From: Planctomycetota bacterium
Lineage (GTDB): Bacteria; Planctomycetota; UBA1135; GCA-002686595
DNA length: 64,000 bases
NCBI GenBank assembly: GCA_016795205.1
Contig: JAEUHZ010000064.1
Coordinates: 34,517 to 98,516, forward strand
Direction: 5' to 3'
How positions within the stretch are numbered: the first letter of the stretch is position 1; each line of letters begins with the position of its first letter. This document shows positions 49,165 to 55,803 of the stretch, in pieces. The notes under the pieces are model-generated. The model did not search any database. It had not been told where the DNA came from and was given only the letters and a program-made list of their open reading frames with translations. Made by a program: the position numbers and the translations under genes.

Positions 49165-50679
49165 TCAGGGTGCTCCCGAGGACACCACGAGCGGTGGTCC
49201 CTCGTCGAACAGGCGCGCGGGCTCCTGGCCTGGCGCCGTGCGCGCGGCGCCCGCGACCCGCGCACGGCGCGCGAGCTCCAGCCGTCCCATCTGCGCCGCG
49301 TCGCGCTCCAGCACGACGACTTCCGTGGTGGCGGCGCGCCAGGCCCAGACCGCCAGCACGCCGTCCTCGAGGGCCAGATCGAGTGCCAGCCCGTCGAAGG
49401 CGCGTTCGACGCGCGGGGCGGGCATCCACACCTGCGGGGCGACCTCGAGGCCGTAGTCCGACAGGTAGGGACGCTCGACGCCGGCCGTGAAGCGCGCCGG
49501 GCGCCCGGGCGCGACCGGGAACGAGGCCTGGAGCGGACCACAGGCGAGCGTCACGCGCTGCGCCGCGGCGCGCTCGTGCTCGAGCGCGCCGAGCAGCGCG
49601 CGAGCCGCGGCGATGCGCGCTGTGTCCGAGCGCGGCAGACACAGCACGGAACCGCTCCAGTGCACCGGACTGCGCGCGGCCCGCGGGTCCGAGGCCCGGT
49701 CCGGCTCGAGCAGCGCCGCGAGCGCCGCGGGCAAGAGCAAGGCGGCGCCGGCCGCCGACTCGCGAGCCGGACTGTCGAGCCCGAGACCCGGATCGACGGG
49801 CAGCAGCGCGCGCGGCGGCGCGGCGGCGAACGACAGGTCGAAGAGCATCCAGGCGTCATCCGCCGAGCTGGCGTCGGGCGACGTCGAGGCCCGGATCTGG
49901 AGCACGAGCTCGCCGGCGACCGGCCCCGCCGACGCCAGGCGCACCTCGAGCGTGCCGCCGCTCTCCACGGCGCCGGCGAACGCGATCTGAGTGCTGGCGA
50001 TGCGCGGCTGCTCGAGGATCCCCAGGTCGGGCGTCTGGGGATCGAAGCGCTCGATGCTCTGGATCTCCGCGCTGTCGAACAGGCCGTCGAGGAACACGCG
50101 CGCGCCGCCGCCGACGCGCGCGGCGCGCACGTGCAGGCCGGTGCCGGCCAGCGCGGTGCCCAGGCGCGGCGCGGCCTGGCCGGCGTCCTGGGCGACCTGG
50201 ATGTCGAACCCGGCCAGGAACGGCCGGGCCGTGCGCGCGCCCAGGAACACGTCGGCGCCAGCGCGCACGCGCCGGCTCCAGGACGCGGCCGGCGCGCCGT
50301 CGCGGCGCAGCACGACGTCGAGCTGGATCGCGAAGGCGTCCGCCTGCCGGTCGATTTCGACGGAGAGGGCCCGCGCGGCGTCGAGCGCGGCCGCCTCACC
50401 GCGCGCCAGCAGCAGACCGGCCTGGGGGCGCGTCTCGAGGCGCAGCCCGCGCACGCGCAACGACTCGTCGAGCATCTGCTGGAAGACCGCGGGCGGAATC
50501 AGCGGCTCCTGGATCTCGGCCGCAGCCGGCCGGAAGCGGCCGTCCACGTCGAGGTGGGCAGCGTCGAGCAGCACGTCCTCGGCCGGCGAGGCTCCCGAGG
50601 AGCGGGTCGCGCGCGGCAGGGGGAGCAAGGTCCATTCGGCAGCGGCCGCACAGACTGGAGCGAGGAGCAGGCACAGCAT
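49165..50679 (-). CDS. Hypothetical secreted protein (504 aa)
   Basis: I do not recognise this family. It has a short signal peptide ('MLCLLLAPVCAAAAEW'), then 'DVLLDAAHLDVDGRFRP' and 'EPLIPPAVFQQMLDESLRVRGLRLETRPQAGLLLARG'. The stretch 'ALDAARALSVEIDRQADAFAIQLDVVLRRDG' is like the secretin N-domain pattern ('V..LD....QV.V...I.E'), but no secretin C-terminal pore domain is present. The remainder is Ala/Leu/Arg-rich with predicted strands and two Cys residues. A TATCCT hexamer lies 26 nt before the start. It sits between rpoN and a degenerate GGDEF gene. A periplasmic accessory protein is possible. Confidence 0.5.
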   Translation of the reverse strand: MLCLLLAPVCAAAAEWTLLPLPRATRSSGASPAEDVLLDAAHLDVDGRFRPAAAEIQEPLIPPAVFQQMLDESLRVRGLRLETRPQAGLLLARGEAAALDAARALSVEIDRQADAFAIQLDVVLRRDGAPAASWSRRVRAGADVFLGARTARPFLAGFDIQVAQDAGQAAPRLGTALAGTGLHVRAARVGGGARVFLDGLFDSAEIQSIERFDPQTPDLGILEQPRIASTQIAFAGAVESGGTLEVRLASAGPVAGELVLQIRASTSPDASSADDAWMLFDLSFAAAPPRALLPVDPGLGLDSPARESAAGAALLLPAALAALLEPDRASDPRAARSPVHWSGSVLCLPRSDTARIAAARALLGALEHERAAAQRVTLACGPLQASFPVAPGRPARFTAGVERPYLSDYGLEVAPQVWMPAPRVERAFDGLALDLALEDGVLAVWAWRAATTEVVVLERDAAQMGRLELARRARVAGAARTAPGQEPARLFDEGPPLVVSSGAP

Positions 50680-50823
50680 GGAAGGAACCTCGTCGGCCGG
50701 TCGCAGGATAGTCCGCGGGGCGCGAGCAGGCTACGCGTTCCCCGAGTGACCCGGCGGGTCGCGCGCGCTACAACCGCACTCGGCCGACGCCCCCCGCACC
50801 AGGAACGTGACCCGACCGAGCGC

Positions 50824-51348
50824 ATGAACGACTCCTCGACCCGCGCCGCGGACGGCCGCCGGCTGTTCTCCGTGGCCCAGATCCAGCACGTGCTGCGCAC
50901 CGAGTTCGGGCGCGGACAGCGCTACCGCTATCCGCTGTCCGTCCTGGTGCTGTCCGTGGACCAGCTCGGCGCGGTGCGCGACCGCCTGGGCTACGACGCC
51001 AAGGAGTCGGTCGTCGACGGCATCGTGCGACTCCTGGCCGAATCCACGCGCTCCTCGGACTTCCTGGGACGGACTCCCGACGATCGACTGGTCGCGGTCG
51101 TGCCGCACACGGACGCGGCCGGGGCGCGCTTGCTCGGTGATCGACTCGTCACGGGCGCGCGCGCGCTGGCGGCCCCCGGCGCGCCCGGCGAACGCTTCAC
51201 GATCTCGATTGGCGCCACCTCGACCGCCGACGGCGAGCCCCTGTTCCACGACGTGCTGCTCACGGCCGCCGAGGCCGCGCAAGCGGAGGCCGTGGCGCAG
51301 GGCGGCGACCGCTTCGTGGCCCGGCCCCCCGTCCCGCCCGGACCCTGA
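50824..51348 (+). CDS. GGDEF-fold protein with a degenerate active site
   Basis: This 174-residue protein has the fold of a diguanylate cyclase catalytic domain: 'RGQRYRYPLSVLVLSVDQLGAVRDRLGYDAKESVVDGIVRLLAESTRSSDFLGR' (about 30-85) matches the first half, and 'FTISIGATS' the late strand. Where the GG(D/E)EF signature should be it reads 'RTPDDRLVAVVP', so the metal- and GTP-binding loop is lost and cyclase activity is unlikely. The allosteric RxxD site is not evident. It is followed 16 bp later by the sigma-54 response regulator and probably forms a two-gene unit with it. A c-di-GMP- or nucleotide-sensing role is an inference. Confidence 0.7.
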   Translation: MNDSSTRAADGRRLFSVAQIQHVLRTEFGRGQRYRYPLSVLVLSVDQLGAVRDRLGYDAKESVVDGIVRLLAESTRSSDFLGRTPDDRLVAVVPHTDAAGARLLGDRLVTGARALAAPGAPGERFTISIGATSTADGEPLFHDVLLTAAEAAQAEAVAQGGDRFVARPPVPPGP

Positions 51349-51363
51349 CGCCGGCCTCGCCGC

Positions 51364-52749
51364 ATGCGGATCCTGCTCGCCGAGGACGAGGTCACGATCG
51401 CGGTCACGCTGACGGACGCGTTGGAAGGGGCGGGCCACGAGGTCGTGCACGTGGCCGACACGGCCAGCGCGCTGGAGCAACTCGCGAGCTCCAAGCCGGA
51501 GTGCGTGATCACGGACATCCGCATGCCGGGCGCGGGCGGGATGGCGGTCCTGGCGCGCAGCAAGGAGCTCGACCCGGCCCGGCCGGTCGTGCTCGTGACC
51601 GGCTTCGCGACCGTGGACCAGGCCGTCGAGGCCATGCGCCTGGGTGCCGCGAACTACGTGCAGAAGCCGTTCCGCAACGAGGCCATCGTGGCGATGGTCG
51701 AGACCTTCGCGCGCGTGAAGAGCCTGGAGGACGAGAACGCCGGCCTGCGCCGCGAGCTGGCCGCCGCGCAGGGCATCGAGGGCGTCGTGGGCGCCTCGCT
51801 CGCCATGCAACAGGTCTTCGGTCGGCTGCGAACCGTGGCGCCCACGGACGCGACCGTGCTCGTCCAGGGCGAGAGTGGCACGGGGAAGGAGCGCATCGCT
51901 CGCGCCATCCACTCGCTCTCGCCGCGCGCCAAGGGGCCTTTCGTGGCGATCTCCTGTGCCGCGCTGCCCGAGACACTGCTGGAGAGCGAGCTGTTCGGCC
52001 ACGAGAAGGGCGCGTTCACCGACGCGCGCAAGGAGCGTCGCGGGCGCTTCGAGATGGCGCACGGCGGCACGTTCTTCCTGGACGACATCGACGACATGCC
52101 GCTCGCGCTGCAGGTCAAGCTGCTGCGCGTCCTGCAGGAGCGCGAGATCGAGCGCCTGGGAGCCGAAGCCCCCGTCGAGGTCGACATCCGCGTCGTCGCG
52201 GCCACCAAGGTCCCGCTGCGGCTGCGCGTGAGCGAGGGCCGCTTCCGGGAGGACCTCTTCTACCGGCTCGATGTCGTGCGGCTCGTGCTGCCACCCCTGC
52301 GCGAGCGCACCGGGGACGTGCCGCTCCTGGCCCAGCACTTCCTGGCGCGACAGGCCGCGGGCCGCGCACTGTCGATCCCACGCGCGGCGATGGCGGCGCT
52401 CGAGCGCTACCCCTGGCCGGGCAACGTGCGCGAGCTGGAGCACGCCGTGCTGCGCGCCGTGTCGCTCTCCGGGGAGCGCACGGAGCTCGCGCTGGAAGAC
52501 CTGCTGCCGGACGACCCGCGCTGGAAGTCCCTGGCGGAGAGCGCCGTGCGCGAGGCCAACGAGGGCGTGCGCCCGCTGCGCGAGGTGCTCCACGAGCGCG
52601 AGCGCACGGAGATCCAGCGGGCCCTGGCGGCGACGGGTGGCGCGCGCATGAAGGCCGCCGAGCTGCTCGGGATCTCGCGCAAGGTCCTGTGGGAGAAGAT
52701 CAAGGAGCACGGGCTGGGCGAGGAGGGGGAGGCCGAGGCGCAGGCCTGA
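51364..52749 (+). CDS. NtrC-family sigma-54-dependent response regulator
   Basis: This 461-residue activator has a receiver domain (Asp7/8 acidic pocket, phospho-acceptor Asp51 in 'VITDIRMPG', Lys in 'YVQKPF'). An AAA+ domain follows, with Walker A 'GESGTGKE' (about 168), 'SCAALPETLLESELFGHEKGAFTDA', Walker B 'GGTFFLDDIDDM', 'REDLFYRLDVVRLVLPPLRER' and 'YPWPGNVRELEHAV'. The end is a Fis-type HTH ('ERTEIQRALAATGGARMKAAELLGISRKVLWEKIKEHGL'). Two key motifs vary: GAFTGA is GAFTDA and the Walker B Asp-Glu is Asp-Asp, a combination found in a subset of NtrC-like proteins. No partner sensor kinase is adjacent; the only candidate in the window is the degenerate kinase-like protein at 39486. Confidence 0.93.
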   Translation: MRILLAEDEVTIAVTLTDALEGAGHEVVHVADTASALEQLASSKPECVITDIRMPGAGGMAVLARSKELDPARPVVLVTGFATVDQAVEAMRLGAANYVQKPFRNEAIVAMVETFARVKSLEDENAGLRRELAAAQGIEGVVGASLAMQQVFGRLRTVAPTDATVLVQGESGTGKERIARAIHSLSPRAKGPFVAISCAALPETLLESELFGHEKGAFTDARKERRGRFEMAHGGTFFLDDIDDMPLALQVKLLRVLQEREIERLGAEAPVEVDIRVVAATKVPLRLRVSEGRFREDLFYRLDVVRLVLPPLRERTGDVPLLAQHFLARQAAGRALSIPRAAMAALERYPWPGNVRELEHAVLRAVSLSGERTELALEDLLPDDPRWKSLAESAVREANEGVRPLREVLHERERTEIQRALAATGGARMKAAELLGISRKVLWEKIKEHGLGEEGEAEAQA

Positions 52750-52771
52750 GTGCGCTTGCTACGCTGCTCGC

Positions 52772-52776
52772 GGAGG
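52772..52776 (+). promoter_or_regulatory. Shine-Dalgarno GGAGG for the AlkD-like gene
   Basis: GGAGG lies 5 nt before the ATG at 52782, which fixes that start. Confidence 0.55.
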
Positions 52777-52781
52777 ACGCC

Positions 52782-53489
52782 ATGGATCTGGCCGCGGTCA
52801 TGCAGGAGCTCGAACGTCGCGGCAGCGCGTCAGCCAAGCGGGTCATGGCCCGCCACGGACTCCCCGAGAACTCGTTCGGGGTCAAGGTCGCCGACCTCAA
52901 GACGATCCTGAAGCGGACCAAGCAGGATCACGCGCTGGCGCTCGCGCTGTGGGACACGGGCAATGCGGACGCGATGTACCTCGCCGGTCTCATGGCCGAC
53001 GCGCAGCGCATGGCCAAGCAGGACCTCGAGCGCTGGGCCAAGACCGCCACCTGGCAGATGCTGCGCGAGTACTCGGTCGCGGGCGTGGCCGCCGACTCGC
53101 CGCATGGACCCGAGCTGGCCCGCCAGTGGATCGACGCCCAGAGCGCCGAGGTGCGCTCGGTCGGTTGGGCCACGTGGTCGGGCGTCGTGGCCGTGCGGCC
53201 GGACGCGGAGCTGGACCTCGCCGAGCTCGAGCGCAACCTCGCGCGCGTGGAGCGCGAGATCGGCGGCGAGGCCGAGCGCGTGCGCTACACGATGAACGGC
53301 TTCGTGATCGGCGTGGGCAGCTACGTCGAGCCGCTCGCGAAGCGCGCCACGCAGGCCGCGAAGAAGATCGGTCGCGTCGAGGTCGACCTGAGCGGCACGG
53401 CCTGCAAGGTGCCCGACGCGGCGGCCCACATCGCGAAGATCGCGTCGTTGGGCCGCACCGGGAAGAAGCGCGCGACGGCGCGCTGCTGA
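52782..53489 (+). CDS. AlkD-like DNA alkylation repair protein
   Basis: This 235-residue all-helical protein belongs to the HEAT-like-repeat DNA glycosylase family (AlkC/AlkD). 'GLPENSFGVKVADLKTILKRTKQDHALALALWDTGNADAMYLAGLMAD' (about 27-75) is the typical first half, and 'WAKTATWQMLREY' carries the conserved Trp/Asp region. In characterised AlkD a Trp/Trp/Asp set stacks on the lesion, but not every family member is an active glycosylase, and I cannot confirm all three residues here. The start is fixed by GGAGG 5 nt upstream. It follows the response regulator by 32 bp and precedes lpxH by 5 bp. Confidence 0.82.
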   Translation: MDLAAVMQELERRGSASAKRVMARHGLPENSFGVKVADLKTILKRTKQDHALALALWDTGNADAMYLAGLMADAQRMAKQDLERWAKTATWQMLREYSVAGVAADSPHGPELARQWIDAQSAEVRSVGWATWSGVVAVRPDAELDLAELERNLARVEREIGGEAERVRYTMNGFVIGVGSYVEPLAKRATQAAKKIGRVEVDLSGTACKVPDAAAHIAKIASLGRTGKKRATARC

Positions 53490-53494
53490 GGCCG

Positions 53495-54298
53495 ATGGCG
53501 TCCGCGCCGACGATCACGCTGGAGCTGCCCGAGATCGAGACGGCGAGCCCGCTCGTGGTCGTCGCCGATCTGCACCTCGACGTCGCGGACGAACGCGGGG
53601 GCACGGACTTCGCGCGCTGGCTGTCGGGCCTCCAGGGCGTCGGCACGCTGGCGATCCTGGGCGACCTGTTCGACGCCTGGGTCGGCCCGGCCCAGGAACA
53701 GATGCCGGGCGCGCCCGCCGTGCTCGACGCCCTCCTGGCCCTGGCGCGGCGCGGCACGCCGGTGCTGGTCGTGCACGGCAACCGCGATTTCCTGCTCGAT
53801 CGTTCCTTCGAGGCGCGCTCGGGCGCGCGCGTGCTGCGCGACGGGTTCACGACGCGGCTCGCGGACGGCTCGCGTGCCGCCTTCGTCCACGGGGACACGC
53901 TGTGCACGCTCGACACCGCCTACCAGCGCCTGCGGCGCGTCGCGCGTTCACGGCCCGTGGCCTGGATCGCGCCACGGCTGCCGCTCGCGGTCGGCGCGGC
54001 GATCGCCCGGCGTCTGCGACGCGCGTCCGTCAGCGCGGTGGCCAGGAAGCCCAGCGAGGAGAAGTCGGTGCAGCGGGCCGCGGCCCAGACGCTGGTGCGC
54101 GAAGCCGCGGTGGCCCTCCTGGTCTGCGGCCACGTCCACGAGTTCCGTGACGAAGAGCTCCCGGGCGGCGCGCGTTGGATCGTGCTCGACGCCTTCGGCG
54201 GCGCGCGGGACGCCCTGCTGCTCGGCGATCGCGCGCTCGTCGCGCTCCGCGCGCGCGACCTCGTGGGCCGCGATTGCACGCGCCTCGACGTGCCGTAG
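53495..54298 (+). CDS. lpxH: UDP-2,3-diacylglucosamine diphosphatase (LpxH type)
   Basis: This 267-residue calcineurin-like phosphoesterase has the metal motifs 'VVADLHLDVA' (DxH), 'LAILGDLFDAWVG' (GDxxD with the LpxH-type FDxW), 'VVHGNRDFLLD' (GNxD/H) and 'VCGHVHEF' (GHxH). LpxH hydrolyses UDP-2,3-diacylglucosamine to lipid X in lipid A synthesis on the inner face of the cytoplasmic membrane. With the Kdo-type kinase and GmhB this supports an LPS-bearing envelope. The ATG at 53495 is 5 bp after the AlkD-like gene, so the two probably share a transcript. The stop codon is part of the -10 element of the cmk promoter. Confidence 0.85.
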   Translation: MASAPTITLELPEIETASPLVVVADLHLDVADERGGTDFARWLSGLQGVGTLAILGDLFDAWVGPAQEQMPGAPAVLDALLALARRGTPVLVVHGNRDFLLDRSFEARSGARVLRDGFTTRLADGSRAAFVHGDTLCTLDTAYQRLRRVARSRPVAWIAPRLPLAVGAAIARRLRRASVSAVARKPSEEKSVQRAAAQTLVREAAVALLVCGHVHEFRDEELPGGARWIVLDAFGGARDALLLGDRALVALRARDLVGRDCTRLDVP

Positions 54299-54301
54299 AA
54301 T
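54274..54301 (+). promoter_or_regulatory. Sigma-70-type promoter for cmk, inside the lpxH 3' end
   Basis: TTGCAC (54274-54279) and TAGAAT (54296-54301) are 16 bp apart. The -10 includes the lpxH stop codon, and the cmk ATG lies 12 nt further on, so the leader would be only a few bases. Confidence 0.5.
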
Positions 54302-54313
54302 CGGGCGGTTCGC

Positions 54314-54964
54314 ATGATCCTGGCCATCGACGGACCCGCGGGTGCGGGCAAGAGCACGGTCGCGAAGCAGCTCGCGCGCGAGCTCGGACTGACCTTCCTG
54401 GACACCGGCGCCATGTACCGCGCAGTGACCTGGATCGCGCTCGAGCGCGGTGTCGACGTCCACGACGAGGCCGCCTGCGCCGCCGTGGCGCGCTCGATGC
54501 GCATCGACTTCGACGACCAGGGCCGCGTGCGGGTCGACGGCCGACCCGGCGAGCCGCGCATCCGCGCGGAGGACGTGACCGCAGCCGTGTCCCATGTCGC
54601 CGCGCACCCGGCCGTGCGGCGGGTCGTGGTGCCCATGCAGCGCGAGGAGGCGCGCCGCCGCGGCGGCGTCGTGGCCGAGGGCCGCGACGTGGGCAGCGTG
54701 GTGTTCCCGGCGGCGGACTTCAAGTTCTACTTGGACGCTTCGCCCGAGGTGCGCGCCGAGCGACGCGCTCGCGAGCTCGGGCGCCCCGACCTGTACGGCG
54801 AGATCCTGCTCGCGATGCGCGAGCGCGACCGCTTGGACACGACGCGCGCGGACTCGCCCCTGGTGCGCGCGGACGACGCCTTCCTGGTCGACTCCGACGC
54901 GCTCGACGCGGCGGGCGTCGTGCGCGCGATGCTGCTGTGCGTCCGAGCGCGCGCGCGGGCATGA
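54314..54964 (+). CDS. cmk: Cytidylate kinase
   Basis: This 216-residue nucleoside monophosphate kinase phosphorylates CMP and dCMP. It has the P-loop GPAGAGKST (about 7-15), 'FLDTGAMYRAVTW' (CMP-binding), 'VVAEGRDVGSVVFP' and 'FYLDASPEVRAERRARE', all diagnostic of the family. Its length (about 215-230) is normal. It is coupled to plsC by an ATGA overlap. cmk is often found near rpsA, as in E. coli; here rpsA is 4.7 kb away. Confidence 0.97.
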   Translation: MILAIDGPAGAGKSTVAKQLARELGLTFLDTGAMYRAVTWIALERGVDVHDEAACAAVARSMRIDFDDQGRVRVDGRPGEPRIRAEDVTAAVSHVAAHPAVRRVVVPMQREEARRRGGVVAEGRDVGSVVFPAADFKFYLDASPEVRAERRARELGRPDLYGEILLAMRERDRLDTTRADSPLVRADDAFLVDSDALDAAGVVRAMLLCVRARARA

Positions 54965-55692
54965 GCGCGCCGCAGCCCCCGCGCCGCGACGCGCCGGCGG
55001 CGCCGAACTCCGCTGCGCCGAGCCCCGCCGCGAGCGCGGCAGCGCAGCCCGTGCTGACCACGAAGACGCTCGTCTATCGCCTGTGCAGCATCTCCTCCTG
55101 GCTGTACTGCAAGCTGTGGCACCGGCTCGAGGTGCGGGGCATCGAGCACATCCCGCGGACGGGCGGCGCGGTGCTGGCCAGCAACCACCAGTCGCACCTC
55201 GACATCCTGATCTACGGTGGCTGCGTGCCGCGCCACGTGAGCTTCGTGGCGCGCGACACGCTGGCGCGCCAGAAGTGGCTGGCCTACGTCATGCGGGAGT
55301 GCGGCGCGGTGCTGGTCCAGCGCGGCGCCAGCGATCGCAAGGCGCTGCGCGCCATGGCCGACCACCTGGAGCAGGGCGATCTCGTGGCGATCTTCCCCGA
55401 GGGCACGCGCACGGACGACGGGAACCTGCGCGCGTTCAAGGGTGGGGCGCTGCTGGCCGCGCGTCTGGCGCGGGTGCCGCTGGTCCCGTGCGGGATCTCG
55501 GGCGCGTTCCAGGCCTTCCCGCGCGGCGCCGCGCTGCCGCGGCCGAGGAAGATCCGCGTGGCGTTCGGCGCGCCGATCGACAGCGCGCTGCCCGACGCGC
55601 AGGAGCGTCTGGTGGCGGCGATCGCGGAGCTCGCGGGCGTGCGCCAGGCGGCGGTTCCGCGGGTCCTGACCCCGCCGGACGCGAGCGCGTGA
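54961..55692 (+). CDS. plsC: 1-acyl-sn-glycerol-3-phosphate acyltransferase
   Basis: This 243-residue membrane-bound acyltransferase adds the second acyl chain to lysophosphatidate in phospholipid synthesis. The catalytic HX4D motif is 'NHQSHLD' (about 78-84). 'GAVLVQRGASDRKALR' (Arg in motif II), 'IFPEGTRTDDG' (motif III) and 'VPLVPCGISG' (motif IV) follow. The first 30 residues are Ala/Pro-rich and unlike most PlsC. The ATG at 54961 overlaps the cmk stop by 4 bp. A short GGCGC/GCGCC hairpin (55790-55803) lies between it and the convergent gene at 55804. Confidence 0.92.
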   Translation: MSAPQPPRRDAPAAPNSAAPSPAASAAAQPVLTTKTLVYRLCSISSWLYCKLWHRLEVRGIEHIPRTGGAVLASNHQSHLDILIYGGCVPRHVSFVARDTLARQKWLAYVMRECGAVLVQRGASDRKALRAMADHLEQGDLVAIFPEGTRTDDGNLRAFKGGALLAARLARVPLVPCGISGAFQAFPRGAALPRPRKIRVAFGAPIDSALPDAQERLVAAIAELAGVRQAAVPRVLTPPDASA

Positions 55693-55803
55693 CGCGGCGC
55701 TCCGGGGGCCGCACGCTGGCGCGGTCGATTCCGTCGAGCTCGGCGGGGGCGGGCCGTGCCCTGCAGGCCGTGCTCGTGGTGTCGTGGTGGGCGCCTCAGC
55801 GCC

